From positions 39,842-103,841 of the forward strand of contig JBAXWB010000019.1 in assembly GCA_037128595.1 (NCBI GenBank): 64,000 nucleotides of DNA. Direction: 5' to 3'. This DNA comes from a bacterium. GTDB lineage: Bacteria > Verrucomicrobiota > Kiritimatiellia > CAIKKV01 > CAITUY01. Positions 9,473 through 19,772 of the stretch are shown piece by piece (positions within the stretch are counted from its first letter, which is position 1; the number at the start of each line of letters is the position of its first letter). Under the pieces are notes generated by a model. It was given only the letters and a program-made list of their open reading frames with translations. It was not told where the DNA came from and did not search any database. A program made the translations under genes and the position numbers.

Positions 9473-11487
9473 AACAAAAACAGAAGGTAAAGTATATAAA
9501 CATGATAAGCACTATGCCGTTCTCCAAACAGGACGCTACTTGGATACTTAATGATGATGGCTCGTTCGGATACACTTCCGGAAGTATTGCCTTGCTGGAT
9601 TGCCGTCCGGCATTCAACGGCCACCCGGTTTCCGCGAAATCGGTCGACGTAATACAGCTGACGGGCGGTGGTGAGATTATTTATCATCTCAAAAACGGGC
9701 GTATCAGACTGATTTTTTCCACCAATGCCGATTCGCTGGTCCTGCGCTCCTTTCTGGATATGCCCGTGGCGCCGCACTGGTTCCAACCCATCGCCTACGC
9801 CAGGGTTCAGGGCGCCGATAGATATTTCAAGCAGGGGATCGGCTTCGCCGGCCCGAGCGGAATCATTCCGGTTCCCCAGACGCCAAAAAAACGCGAGTCA
9901 CCTCAGCTCAACGAGGCCTGGGCCGCAGACAGTTATCTCGTCTCGGGCTTCCTTACCCCGTCCGAACAGGCGCTGGCGATCGGTGCCTGCCGGCATGACC
10001 GCTTCCTGCAGCGCAGCAGTTACCGCAACCGCCCGTACCGCTACAATCTGATCGACCGCCACCTGGAGTCGGATGATCTCCTGTTCGAAGCCGGCTTCGC
10101 TACCGAGGAGTTGCCTCTGGCGGAACCGCTGGCGCTGCCCGATCTGCATTTCGTCGCCGGGATCGAGCCGTTCAGCACCTACCGTCACTTCGCGGAGAAC
10201 GTTGCGCAGGAGAACCAGGTTAGATTCAACAACCAGCCGCACTATCAGGTCTGCACCTTCTGGGAATGGATGACCGAATATACCCAGGAGCGGCTGAACG
10301 ATCTCGTCGCCGGCTGGAAGGCGGCCAAACCCGCCATCCCGATCGAGACCATCCAGGTCGATGGCGGCTTCTGCACCTATGGCGACTGGCTGCAGGCCAA
10401 CCACCGTTTCCCGCAGGGCATCCAGCACATGGCCGACACCATCCTCCATGCAAGATGCAAGGCAGGCATCTGGATCGGCCCCTTCATCGTTGCCACCACC
10501 AGCCAGACGGCCAAGGATCATCCGGAATGGCTGCTGCGAAATCTGGACGGCACAATCCACGTCGCGGGCAAGCTCGACGAGTACGAATGCTACATCCTGG
10601 ATACCACGCACCCCGAGGCCTTTGCGTACCTGCGTCAGGTTTTCCGCACCTACCGGAAGATGGGGTTCAGTTACTACAAGACCGACTTCATGGAATGGGG
10701 ACTGCGCGACCGGACGCGCTTCCTGCGTCATGATAACCGCACGACCTCGGTTGAGCACATGACTGAGGTTATCCGCATGATCCGCGAGGAGATCGGCCCG
10801 GACAGTTTTTGGGTCGCCTGCATCGCCGTCTATCCGCAGTTCATTGGCTACGCGGACGCGGTACGTATCTCCAACGATGTGCCGGCAAACTGGCGGGAAG
10901 GCAGCCATGGCAACCTCATCCAGGAGGCGTTCACCATGCACTACCTGCAGCAGGTGCTCTGGCAGAACGACCCCGACTGCCTCTTCCTGCGCGATGTCGA
11001 CTCCGGCCTGAATTCCAAGCTCACCCGCGACGAGACTTACCTGCTCGCCTACTGGAACGCCATGATCGGCGGATTCATCACCGCCAGCGACCGATTCCAT
11101 AAAATCACCCCGGAATACCTCAAACTCTGGCGCTTCCTGCAACCGGGAAAACAGCAGATGAGTTGCCGTTTCCCGTACTGGTCCGGCAACAAGAAGCTGA
11201 AAGTGGCTGTGCGCGACTACGCCGATGGTACGGCCGCCGTGCTGATCATCAACCCCACAACCGAAACGATCCGCGAAGAGTACCAGGTCAAGGAACTCCT
11301 GGGCGAGGAAGACGCCTGGCTGTTCCTCTGGCAACCCGGCGCAAGCACGCCCCTCGGCCAGCAGACCAAGATCACGGCCGAATTGGCCGCGCATCAACCG
11401 TTCCTGCTCTACGCCAACCCGAAAAACCAGCCACCCGCACCGGAACTTACCCTGTTTGGAGAAACGGTGGAGGGGCTATTACCATGA
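9469..11487 (+). CDS. GH36/GH27-like alpha-galactosidase (melibiase-type)
   Basis: The protein has about 672 residues if translation starts at ATG 9469, which overlaps the preceding stop as ATGA; ATG 9502 is an alternative. An N-terminal beta-sandwich is followed by a TIM barrel with IQVDGGFCTYGDW, then WIGPF, and SYYKTDFMEWG, where the Asp (about 404) is the expected nucleophile. The downstream 'RISNDVPANW' supplies the likely acid/base Asp. These are hallmarks of clan GH-D. It probably removes alpha-galactosyl side groups. No signal peptide is visible. The gene ends a compact five-gene run; the next 120 bp hold only fragments. Confidence 0.85.
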   Translation: MKQKQKVKYINMISTMPFSKQDATWILNDDGSFGYTSGSIALLDCRPAFNGHPVSAKSVDVIQLTGGGEIIYHLKNGRIRLIFSTNADSLVLRSFLDMPVAPHWFQPIAYARVQGADRYFKQGIGFAGPSGIIPVPQTPKKRESPQLNEAWAADSYLVSGFLTPSEQALAIGACRHDRFLQRSSYRNRPYRYNLIDRHLESDDLLFEAGFATEELPLAEPLALPDLHFVAGIEPFSTYRHFAENVAQENQVRFNNQPHYQVCTFWEWMTEYTQERLNDLVAGWKAAKPAIPIETIQVDGGFCTYGDWLQANHRFPQGIQHMADTILHARCKAGIWIGPFIVATTSQTAKDHPEWLLRNLDGTIHVAGKLDEYECYILDTTHPEAFAYLRQVFRTYRKMGFSYYKTDFMEWGLRDRTRFLRHDNRTTSVEHMTEVIRMIREEIGPDSFWVACIAVYPQFIGYADAVRISNDVPANWREGSHGNLIQEAFTMHYLQQVLWQNDPDCLFLRDVDSGLNSKLTRDETYLLAYWNAMIGGFITASDRFHKITPEYLKLWRFLQPGKQQMSCRFPYWSGNKKLKVAVRDYADGTAAVLIINPTTETIREEYQVKELLGEEDAWLFLWQPGASTPLGQQTKITAELAAHQPFLLYANPKNQPPAPELTLFGETVEGLLP

Positions 11488-11606
11488 CCCCCGAACCCTG
11501 GATGCAGTTACCCCACAACTTTAACCTCATCAATCACATCAGCATGTCAATCGGTTGACTCTAACGCCTTATGCGTTTAATATTAGTTGATAAAAAAGGC
11601 CTATTC

Positions 11607-13271
11607 ATGAAACCAAAGTGTCAGGTGCTGGGGACTTCGTATTGCATTCCGAACGGCGTCTTCTGGAAAGGGCTCGACGGCAGCACCGTGCTCTGCCCGC
11701 GCGGCGGCTTCTCCAACGGCACCAGGCATCCGCTGCCACCCTCCACCACCGAACCACGCGGCTTTGAGCAACTGCGCACCACGCTGGATCCTGTGAACCT
11801 GGACATCATCCGCGACCGGCTTGATTTCACCACGCTGATCGTGGGCGCCGAGGAGCGGCTGCCGAATCCGGATACGCCGCGCTTCATTGATGAGATGCGC
11901 AAGCGCAACCCCTGGGCCGAGTTCCGCTTCGGCCTGCTGAGAGAAATGCCGGACCACTTCCGGGATCTGGACCGGTTGCTCGATCAGCCGCCCGCCGACC
12001 GCGTCTCCACCAACCTGGAGGGGAACCCTACCTCGAGCGGCGTGCTGGTCACCCGCATCCTCCTGAAACAGCTCAACCGCCGGGCGGAAAACCGCCTGGT
12101 CTCCGCCGAAAAACTGGCGGTTGCGGGCTATGTCAAAACCGGCTCCTACGGACAAAATCTACTGCTGGACGCGTGGCGCAAGTTCATCTTCACCCAGTTT
12201 CACGACTCAGTGACCGCCACCCACCTTGACCCGTGCTTCGACGAACTGATGGATGCGCACACGGATCTGGCGCGGCAGACAGAAACCATCATTCAGCAGG
12301 CGGCTGAACAATTGCAGGGGCGCAAATTGCGCATGCATCAACCGGCAGGCACAGAGACGCTCAGCATTTTCAATCCGCACTCCTTTGCCTGCACTGAGCG
12401 CGTGTCGCTGCCTGTTCCTGCGGGTGCACGCACGGTCGTGGTCACGGATACTACCGGCCACACACTGCCGCTGGCCGAGATTCGCGACGGTCAGGCGGAA
12501 CTGGTGCTGAAAGATCTGCCACCCCTGTCGGCCGTGACGCTGCGCGTGCGCGGCGTTGCTAAGCCTTCCAAGCCACCGCGAAAATCGCACCAATCACAAA
12601 TTGAAAATGAATTCTACCATTTACGCTGCGACGATCATGGTGTGGTGAGCGTGTGGGAGTTCTGGGATGGTTTCCGCTACGAGGTGCATCGACTCTGGGG
12701 CGTCGCCGTCCTAAATGTCGGCACCCCCTCCTACCGCATCGAGGATGGCACCATTCTGGTTTCGGTCCTGCGCAGCCCGACGCTACGCTCACACATGCAG
12801 GGCGTCGCCTTTGGCCCGGATGGCACGGATCACTACACCCTGGATGTCTGTCAGGGGATGCTGGACAAGGGCGAGCATGAGTTCGTGCATGCACTGACCT
12901 CGTTCGATGGGCACTTTGCCGACAGCCCGATGCCGCGCATGAGCATGGCCATGAATGCACCGCCGCTGGTGATCCCCGGCAAACTCGCGCGGCTGGATCT
13001 GCCACAACTCGAGGCCTGCGGCTCCGTGATCGCAGCCGTGAAAAAGGCCGAGCAAGGCGCAGGGTTGGTGGTGCGGTTGCAGGAACAGCGCGGCCAGAGC
13101 GAGGAAGTGAGCCTCTCGCTGCCGCGAGGGTTCCGGCATGCCATTCTGGTCAACCTCCTCGAACGCCAACCCAAACGTCTGGCCGTGCGCCAGGGACAGG
13201 TCCGGGTGACCTTGCGTCCTTTCCAGATCGCCACCGTCTTGATGACCAGAACAGGAGATGTAGAGCGATGA
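11607..13271 (+). pseudogene. N-terminally truncated GH38 alpha-mannosidase remnant
   Basis: The 555-residue frame is intact but matches only the latter part of GH38. 'VFWKGLDGS' near its start corresponds to the end of the catalytic half, and FTQFHDSVTATH (about residues 194-205) is the second zinc-site motif. A C-terminal beta-sandwich follows. The HWD zinc motif and the PDxFG nucleophile segment (the first 220-250 residues of a normal GH38) are absent, so it cannot be a normal mannosidase. Upstream, 11484-11558 encodes a 24-residue peptide that could be the start of another lost gene. ATG 11607 follows AAAAGG; an upstream ATG at 11571 is possible. A deletion or recombination scar is inferred. 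Confidence 0.65.
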
Positions 13272-13381
13272 CATCCATGACCCCTCGTGAACGTGTATGG
13301 GCTGCTGTCCGCCGCACCGACTCGGACCGCACACTGTACCTGCGAGGGAAGGCCATCGCAGCGGCCCGGGGAGCATGTTGA
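13268..13381 (+). pseudogene. N-terminal fragment of a uroporphyrinogen-decarboxylase-like gene
   Basis: The 37-residue ORF begins MTSMTPRERVWAAVRRTDSD, matching the typical N-terminus of URO-D-superfamily proteins ('M T x R E R V ... A h x x x x P D R'). It loses similarity after about 20 residues and stops at TGA 13379. It overlaps the previous frame as ATGA and the next as TGATG. Two full-length URO-D-like genes occur at 28818 and 33101. This fragment is most simply a deletion remnant left between two glycosidase genes. Confidence 0.55.
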
Positions 13382-14469
13382 TGTATTATATCTTGCTATC
13401 CTGCATCCTCCTGCTGAATGGCACAATCGCATGCGGCGAGACAGACATCTCCCGACCTGCGGTGGGCGCCATTCGCTGGGATGCCTGGACCGGCGGGAAC
13501 GTGACCCGACAGGTCGAGCAAACCCTTGGACCTCTGAAATATCATGATCGCCTCCCCTGGTTTACAGAGGTGATCAACGATGCAACCGTGAAGATCGACG
13601 GCAGCAAACCCGACGTAATGGACCAGGAAATCAAGTTTGCCGTTGCCGCCGGATTGGACTACTGGGCCTTTCTCGTCTACCCGGAGGCCAGTTCCATGAG
13701 TGTCGCCCTGCAACAGTATCTACACAGTCCCAAGCGCAATCAGATCCACTTTTGCCTGATCCTGCACAATTCGCTCAACGTCCCCACCAACCAGTGGCCC
13801 GCAGAGTTGAGTCGCACCCTCGCGCTGCTGCAGGAACCTGGCTACCAAACCGACCTGAACGGACGCCCTCTGGTCTATGCCTATGCAGGCACGGGGCTCC
13901 GCTTTGACCGCTTCAACGAACTTCAAGCCGTTGCCAAAAAACAGGGAATCAACCCGTATTGTGCCTACCTGGGGCACAACCCGGCACTGGATTTCCAAAC
14001 CGTCTCGAATCGCGGATTTGATGCGGTCTCGGCCTATGCCAAAAGCAGTAGCGCCCCCCAATTCACGGACCTGGCCAAAACGGTGGAACAAAGCTATTGG
14101 CAGGAAGCCGTCCAGGCCAAAGTTCCCTGTATCCCACTCGTGACCACCGGATGGGATAACCGTCCCCGCAAGGAACATCCTGTATCCTGGGAAAAAGAAG
14201 CGGGCTACTACAATCAGACGGTGTATCCATCCCGCGCAACGCCCGCAGAAATCGCCACCCACTTGAGCCATGCCGTATCTTTTGTAAAGGACTATCCGCG
14301 CATCTGCGCTGCCAACACCATCCTCATCTATGCATGGAACGAATATGATGAAGGGGGGTGGCTTGCCCCGACAAGAGGTTTGGATGGAAAACCCGATACC
14401 CACCGGATCGAGGCCACGCATAATATACTGAACCCGATCAAAGGAATGAATAACGCCAAGTCGTTCTGA
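13381..14469 (+). CDS. Secreted GH99-like / WbsX-type glycosidase
   Basis: About 362 residues from ATG 13381. The N-terminus MYYILLSCILLLNGTIACGE is a good signal peptide, which is why I rejected the longer frame from 13297. The mature part reads 'GAIRWDAWTGG...', has a TIM-barrel pattern with 'AAGLDYWAFLVYP', and ends with AWNEYDEGGWLAPT. That motif is characteristic of GH71/GH99-like and WbsX-like proteins (endo-alpha-mannosidase fold). An extracytoplasmic endo-acting role on mannose-containing glycans would fit the flanking GH38 genes. The start codon overlaps the stop of the URO-D fragment, so this gene may once have been coupled to a longer upstream gene. Confidence 0.7.
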   Translation: MYYILLSCILLLNGTIACGETDISRPAVGAIRWDAWTGGNVTRQVEQTLGPLKYHDRLPWFTEVINDATVKIDGSKPDVMDQEIKFAVAAGLDYWAFLVYPEASSMSVALQQYLHSPKRNQIHFCLILHNSLNVPTNQWPAELSRTLALLQEPGYQTDLNGRPLVYAYAGTGLRFDRFNELQAVAKKQGINPYCAYLGHNPALDFQTVSNRGFDAVSAYAKSSSAPQFTDLAKTVEQSYWQEAVQAKVPCIPLVTTGWDNRPRKEHPVSWEKEAGYYNQTVYPSRATPAEIATHLSHAVSFVKDYPRICAANTILIYAWNEYDEGGWLAPTRGLDGKPDTHRIEATHNILNPIKGMNNAKSF

Positions 14470-14507
14470 ACGATGTGATTCAAATAATGAAACAGAAAGA
14501 ACACCGT

Positions 14508-17423
14508 ATGACTACCTTAGACATCCAACGTGAAGCGTTTAGGAAGGCAAGCGCTGAACTGGGCATGGTCTGCCGGCAGCCGGTTGACCGGTTCCTAGCG
14601 GAAATGGAGTTCGCCGAAAAACTGGCCCTGCTCGTCGGCAGAGAGAGCCGCGGCTGGGACAAGTTGTTCGCCAAGGCATGGGGCATAGTTAATACAGCGG
14701 TCGCGACTGGCGTCCCTTCAGGACTGGCCGGGGCGGTCGAGTCGGCGGAAAAAATTCTCGCACCTGTGGCCGAAGTGGCGAAAACGTTCACCATCCATTG
14801 CGTCGGCCATGCGCACATCGACATGAACTGGAGGTGGGCGTGGTCGGAGACAGTCGCCATCACCAACGATACGGTCATCACGGTACTGAAACTCATGGAG
14901 GAGTTCCCCGAGTTCCGATTTTCACAGAGCCAGGTGTCTATCTATGCGATCCTGCGTGATTTCAACCCGGAACTGTTTGAACAGGTCAAACAGCGCGTCA
15001 AGGAGGGCCGCTGGGAGGTCACGGCCTCGCAATGGGTCGAGGGTGACAAGAACCTGTCGAGCGGCGAGTCGCTGGCCCGGCACCTTCTTTACTCACGCCA
15101 GTTTTTCAAAAAATATTTCGATCTCGACCCTGAGGATGTTGCCATCGACTGGGAGCCGGATATGTTCGGCCATTCCCACGCGGTACCCGCCATCCTGCGG
15201 CGCGGTGCGGTGAGTCGCTATTACCTCTACCGGCAGGGCGGAACAGAGCGGCCACCTGTATTCTGGTGGCAGGCTAAAGATGGCTCACGCGTGCTGGTCT
15301 ACAGGGACTTCAAGGGCTACCTTGGTCCCATCGACCCGCAGGCCATCACTCCAAACTTTATCCGCTTCGTGCAGGAGACCGGCTTCCATGATTACATGTG
15401 GGTGTACGGCGTGGGCGATCACGGCGGCGGGCCTACTCGCCGTGACCTCATGCGGGCAATGGAAATGGCCGAATGGCCCGTCTTTCCCCGGCTGCAGTTG
15501 ACCACGACGAACGACTATTACACCATCCTCGAACAGCATCCCGACCGCTGGCCAGTCGTCAACGAGGAACTTAACTTTGAGTTCACCGGCTGCTATACCA
15601 CGCAGGCACTCGTCAAGAAGGGCAACCGCTACGGCGAGAACTACTGCCTCGAGGCCGAGACGGCCGCCGTGCTGGCCGAGCTCATCTCCGGCAGGGCCTG
15701 CCCATCCGACAAGTTGCGCGAAGCCTGGACCGATGTCCTCTTCGGCCAGTTCCACGACATCCTGCCTGGCTCCGGCGTCCACTGGACGCGCGGCTACCAG
15801 AGCGGACTGTTCCAGAAGATCGGCGCGATCACAGGCATGATCAAGACGCACTCTTGGCGCGCCATAGCCGCAATGGTGGACACCTCCTTTTGTGGAGAGG
15901 CCCCATCGGCACCGACGCCCGCCATGACGAGCCGCGCCATGGGCGGAGGGCCGGGATGCTGCCGTTTTTCGACCAGCGGCGTATCCATGGCCGCACATGT
16001 AACCGACGGCCCGCGGCCTTTTGTGGCTTTCAACACGACGGCTCGGCCACGCAGCGAGGTTAGCAACGCGATCGTCTGGGACGCCGACACAGGTATCTGC
16101 CCCGGTGACATCCAGCAGAAGAGTTTCGTTGCACGCACGGCTGACGGCCGCCTGCTGCCCACTCAGAAGTTCGGAGCCGGCGAATGGGCCGGGCACAGAT
16201 ATCTGCACCTCTTCTTTCCGGTAGAAGTTCCCGCCCTTGGCTACACAACCGTGGTCCTTGAAGAGGGGCGCGCCGAGGCACCCGTCAATGCCGTGAAACT
16301 GCCGCCAACCGCCGCTGAACGCGAGGCACCGCCCGTTCCATCGCTGGAAAATGACAAACTGCTTGTCGAATTCGATCCCTGTACCGGTGGCATCCGCAAG
16401 TTGGTTGATAAGGTAACCGGCCGCGACTTGGCCTGTGCAGACAGTCCGTTGGGAATTTTGGAATACGTTCTTGAGCGGCCGCGCAGCATGTCGGCCTGGC
16501 TTATCGCCGCCGCGAAGACTGTAGAGTGCCCGCTTGTGGTCCACTCGTTCGAACCCGGCCACAGAGGGCCGCTGTTCGGCTCCTGGGTGGCAAAACTCAA
16601 GGTCAAGAGTTCCGATATCGAACTAACCTACTCTCTTTCGGCGGGCAGTCCTGCACTGGAAATAGAGGTTCGAGCCAAGTGGTTGGAGGCCGGTGGCCCG
16701 GAGACCGGCACGCCGCGACTCAATATGAAATTCCCGCTGGCGGTCAAAGACGCCAAAGGAGTGTACGAAACCCAGTTCGGCGCCATCGCGCGTGACCTTA
16801 ACCACGGCGAAGAGGTTCCTGCCCTGCGCTGGGTCGACATTCGCGGCAAGGCTCCAGGCGGCAAGGGTTTTGCCGGTCTCGCGCTCCTAAACGATTGCAA
16901 ATACGGCCATTCTCTCGACGGCTCGACACTACGGCTCACGTTGATCCGTTCCAGTTACGAGCCGGACCCGCTGCCCGATGTGGCCGAGCACGAACTCAGG
17001 TTGGCACTGGTGCCCCACGGCACGGCACTGAGCGTTGCCGACCTGACGCAACTCGGGGCGGCCTTCAACCACCCGCTGGAACCGGTATCCACCGATATCC
17101 ACCCCGGAAAACTTCCGCCGCAGGCCGGGCTCGTAAGCGCGGTCTCGCCTACATCGGCGGTGGTTTCCTCGTTACGCAAAGTTCAGGACGGCGATGGATA
17201 TATCGTAACAATCTATGAAACGGCGGGTAAGAAGGCGACCGCTGCGCTGAACATCAACCCCGTCCTGTTCGGCAAGGTTAAGGGCGTCGTTGAAGTGGAT
17301 ATGATGGAGCGGCCACTGGTGAAATCCTCAGCCCGGATCAACCAAAATGGAGTTCAAGTGGCACTCCCCGCCTATGGCATCGTCAGCGTCAAGGTAACGG
17401 GTGCACAACCTAAACCTTCATGA
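14508..17423 (+). CDS. GH38 alpha-mannosidase (long form)
   Basis: About 971 residues from ATG 14508, preceded by AGAAAGAA; ATG 14487 is an alternative. An N-terminal helical domain precedes the catalytic domain, as in eukaryote-type and YbgG-like GH38 enzymes. Motifs are GHAHIDMNWRWAW (about 101-113, zinc His and Asp), EPDMFGHS (about 218-225, nucleophile Asp), and QFHDILPGSG (about 413-422, zinc site). A beta-sandwich C-terminus follows. It differs clearly from the 880-residue GH38 at 2390, so the two probably prefer different linkages or aglycones. There is no signal peptide. Confidence 0.93.
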   Translation: MTTLDIQREAFRKASAELGMVCRQPVDRFLAEMEFAEKLALLVGRESRGWDKLFAKAWGIVNTAVATGVPSGLAGAVESAEKILAPVAEVAKTFTIHCVGHAHIDMNWRWAWSETVAITNDTVITVLKLMEEFPEFRFSQSQVSIYAILRDFNPELFEQVKQRVKEGRWEVTASQWVEGDKNLSSGESLARHLLYSRQFFKKYFDLDPEDVAIDWEPDMFGHSHAVPAILRRGAVSRYYLYRQGGTERPPVFWWQAKDGSRVLVYRDFKGYLGPIDPQAITPNFIRFVQETGFHDYMWVYGVGDHGGGPTRRDLMRAMEMAEWPVFPRLQLTTTNDYYTILEQHPDRWPVVNEELNFEFTGCYTTQALVKKGNRYGENYCLEAETAAVLAELISGRACPSDKLREAWTDVLFGQFHDILPGSGVHWTRGYQSGLFQKIGAITGMIKTHSWRAIAAMVDTSFCGEAPSAPTPAMTSRAMGGGPGCCRFSTSGVSMAAHVTDGPRPFVAFNTTARPRSEVSNAIVWDADTGICPGDIQQKSFVARTADGRLLPTQKFGAGEWAGHRYLHLFFPVEVPALGYTTVVLEEGRAEAPVNAVKLPPTAAEREAPPVPSLENDKLLVEFDPCTGGIRKLVDKVTGRDLACADSPLGILEYVLERPRSMSAWLIAAAKTVECPLVVHSFEPGHRGPLFGSWVAKLKVKSSDIELTYSLSAGSPALEIEVRAKWLEAGGPETGTPRLNMKFPLAVKDAKGVYETQFGAIARDLNHGEEVPALRWVDIRGKAPGGKGFAGLALLNDCKYGHSLDGSTLRLTLIRSSYEPDPLPDVAEHELRLALVPHGTALSVADLTQLGAAFNHPLEPVSTDIHPGKLPPQAGLVSAVSPTSAVVSSLRKVQDGDGYIVTIYETAGKKATAALNINPVLFGKVKGVVEVDMMERPLVKSSARINQNGVQVALPAYGIVSVKVTGAQPKPS

Positions 17424-17467
17424 TCAACAGGACTTAACTGATAACGGACAAATAAAGGAGGGCAACG

Positions 17468-18826
17468 ATGAGTTTTGCAAAGAATTTCAGCTGGGGCGTT
17501 GCCTCGGCAGCGTACCAAATTGAGGGTGCCCACGACGCCGACGGTAAGGGGCCATCCATCTGGGACGTCTTCTGTCGTCGTCCCAATACGATTTTTGACA
17601 ACCACACCGGTGAGGTCGCCTGCGATCACTACCACCGCTGGCAGGAAGATGTGGCATTGATGAAGACGCTTGGTGTCAACGCCTACCGCCTATCGCTGGC
17701 CTGGCCGCGCATCCTGCCAGCCGGCGACGGTGCCCTGAATGAAGCCGGTCTCGCTTTCTACGACCGCCTGATCGACGCCCTGCTGGCTGCCGGCATAACA
17801 CCCTGGGTCACCCTCTACCACTGGGACTACCCGCTGCGACTGCAGCAACGCGGCGGCTGGGCCAACCCTGACAGCCCACGCTGGCTGGCCGACTACGCCA
17901 CGGTCTGCGCCCGCCGCTTCGGCGACCGCGTCCGCCACTGGATGCCGGTCAACGAACCTCAGGTCATCGTGCAACACGGTCTGGTCAACGGCGGCCATGC
18001 GCCCGGATACCGTCTGCCGTTGGCCGACGCAGTGCAGTGCGGCCATCACCTGAACATCGGCACCTTGCTGGCGGCCAAGGCATTACGCGCCCATGCCCGG
18101 TTACCTGCCGAAGTCGGCAGTGCTCTGGCGGCGCAGGGAATGATCCCATACACCGACTCCCCGTCCGATATCGCCGCCGCTCGGAGCGCGACCTGGCAAG
18201 TTCCCTCCGAATACCTGTGGAATAACGCCTGGTGGACCGATCCGTTGTTTCTCGGCGTCTACCCTGAGGAGGGACGGCGGGTGTTTGGCGACCCGCGCCC
18301 ACATTCCGATGAGGTCGAGGCCTTCTCAACCAAACTCGATTTCTGCGGCATCAACCTCTATTCCGCACGTGTCTGGCGCGCCGGAACAGACGGAGTACCG
18401 CAGGAAGTTCCGCGTCCGGTCGGCTATCCGCGCACGGCGCAGGGTGACTGGCACATGACCCCGCCGGTTTTGCGCTGGACCCCGCGCTTTTTCCATGAAC
18501 GCTACCACGTGCCCGTGGTCATCACCGAGAACGGGCATCAGAATCTTGACCACGTCCATCTTGATGGCAAAGTCCACGATCCGCAGCGCATCGACTACCT
18601 GCACCGCCACTTGCGCGAACTCGGCCAGGCCATTGCCGATGGCGCCGATATCCGCGGCTACTTCCACTGGACGCTGATGGATAACTTCGAGTGGGCCCTC
18701 GGCTACAATGTCCGCGTCGGCCTCGTCCATGTCGATTTCCAGACCCTCAAACGCACGCCCAAGGACTCTTTTACCTGGTACCGTGAGGTCATACGATCCA
18801 ATGGATCAAACATGGAAAAGGAGTAA
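17468..18826 (+). CDS. GH1 beta-glucosidase family protein
   Basis: The 452-residue protein covers a complete GH1 barrel. It has the N-terminal FSWGVASAAYQIEG signature, PVNEPQV with the acid/base Glu (about 163) and VVITENG with the nucleophile Glu (about 354). The C-terminal 'GYFHWTLMDNFEWALGY' holds the glycone-binding Glu and Trp. It hydrolyses beta-linked glucosides, galactosides or mannosides in the cytoplasm. A strong ribosome site (AAAGGAGGGCAACG) precedes ATG 17468. It follows the GH38 gene by 44 bp and is followed within 4 bp by a sugar kinase, suggesting release of free sugar and its phosphorylation. Confidence 0.95.
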   Translation: MSFAKNFSWGVASAAYQIEGAHDADGKGPSIWDVFCRRPNTIFDNHTGEVACDHYHRWQEDVALMKTLGVNAYRLSLAWPRILPAGDGALNEAGLAFYDRLIDALLAAGITPWVTLYHWDYPLRLQQRGGWANPDSPRWLADYATVCARRFGDRVRHWMPVNEPQVIVQHGLVNGGHAPGYRLPLADAVQCGHHLNIGTLLAAKALRAHARLPAEVGSALAAQGMIPYTDSPSDIAAARSATWQVPSEYLWNNAWWTDPLFLGVYPEEGRRVFGDPRPHSDEVEAFSTKLDFCGINLYSARVWRAGTDGVPQEVPRPVGYPRTAQGDWHMTPPVLRWTPRFFHERYHVPVVITENGHQNLDHVHLDGKVHDPQRIDYLHRHLRELGQAIADGADIRGYFHWTLMDNFEWALGYNVRVGLVHVDFQTLKRTPKDSFTWYREVIRSNGSNMEKE

Positions 18827-18829
18827 TAT

Positions 18830-19735
18830 TTGAACATTTGCAATGCCATGGAAAGGAAACCCGTTGTCGTTGGACTAGGCGAAGTTTTATGGGACCTTTT
18901 CCCCGGTGGCCGAAAACTGGGCGGTGCCTCCGCCAATTTCGCCTGGCACGCCAATCAACTGGGCGCAACGGGGATCGTAGTCAGCAGCATTGGCGATGAC
19001 GATTTAGGACATGAAATCCTGTCCGCCCTGCATCTTATGGGGCTTGATGGCGGCTTCATTCACCGACAGGCATCCTATCCGACCGGGACCGTCAACGTGC
19101 GGGTCGACAGCGGGGGCATACCGAGCTACACGATTCACGAGCGAGTTGCCTGGGATTCCATTCCCTTTAGCCCGGACCTGGCGTTGCTGGCACAACGTGC
19201 CGACGCTGTGTGCGTTGGGTCATTGGCCCAGCGAAGCGCAATAACGAGCCGGACCATTCAAAACTTTCTCGACGCCACGCCGCCGGCATGCTGGCGGGTG
19301 TTCGACCTCAATCTGCGGCAGCAGTTCTATTCACGGGAGACCATTGAGCTCACATTGCGCAAGACCCGGCTGTTGAAGCTCAACGACGAGGAATGGCCCA
19401 TACTGGCTGATATGTTCGGCCTCGATGCGGAAGTTCCAGGTGGCATGAAAAAGTTAATGCGGCTTTTTGATATTGAGATCGTTGCCTTGACGCGTGGAGC
19501 TGAGGGCAGCCTGATCTATTCCGCTACTGAGACGCACACGGCGAAGGCTCCCCTTGTCAAGGTGATAGACACCGTGGGTGCGGGCGATTCTTTCACCGCC
19601 GCCTTTGTGATGGGGATCTTGAAGGGCCGCCCGCTGACCCGGGCCCATGCCCAGGCGGCCAAGGTGGCATCTTACGTATGCACCCAACAGGGGGCCACTC
19701 CGGAAATTCCGGATGAATTGGTTGACGGAATCTAA
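18830..19735 (+). CDS. PfkB-family sugar kinase (fructokinase-like)
   Basis: The 301-residue ribokinase-family protein has the early 'GLGEVLWDLFPGG...LGGASANFAWH' substrate-binding segment and the C-terminal DTVGAGDSFTAAF motif (about 247-259) with the catalytic Asp and anion hole. The fold phosphorylates fructose, mannose-like or other keto-sugars with ATP. I prefer the TTG start at 18830, because AAGGAG ends about 7 nt upstream; ATG 18848 lacks a ribosome site. It is likely co-translated with the GH1 gene. The exact sugar cannot be read from the sequence. Confidence 0.9.
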   Translation: MNICNAMERKPVVVGLGEVLWDLFPGGRKLGGASANFAWHANQLGATGIVVSSIGDDDLGHEILSALHLMGLDGGFIHRQASYPTGTVNVRVDSGGIPSYTIHERVAWDSIPFSPDLALLAQRADAVCVGSLAQRSAITSRTIQNFLDATPPACWRVFDLNLRQQFYSRETIELTLRKTRLLKLNDEEWPILADMFGLDAEVPGGMKKLMRLFDIEIVALTRGAEGSLIYSATETHTAKAPLVKVIDTVGAGDSFTAAFVMGILKGRPLTRAHAQAAKVASYVCTQQGATPEIPDELVDGI

Positions 19736-19772
19736 CAGAAGTAAAAGTTGATTGATCATGAAAGGAACTATT

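Noticed and set aside
9898..11397. 499-residue - strand frame opposite the GH36-like gene
   Set aside because: Shadow frame; the + strand carries catalytic motifs of alpha-galactosidases and coupled starts.
11163..11558. 131-residue + strand frame at the end of the GH36-like gene
   Set aside because: Mostly a shadow of the GH36-like gene; only the last 24 codons (11484-11558) lie beyond it, and they are mentioned with the truncated GH38.
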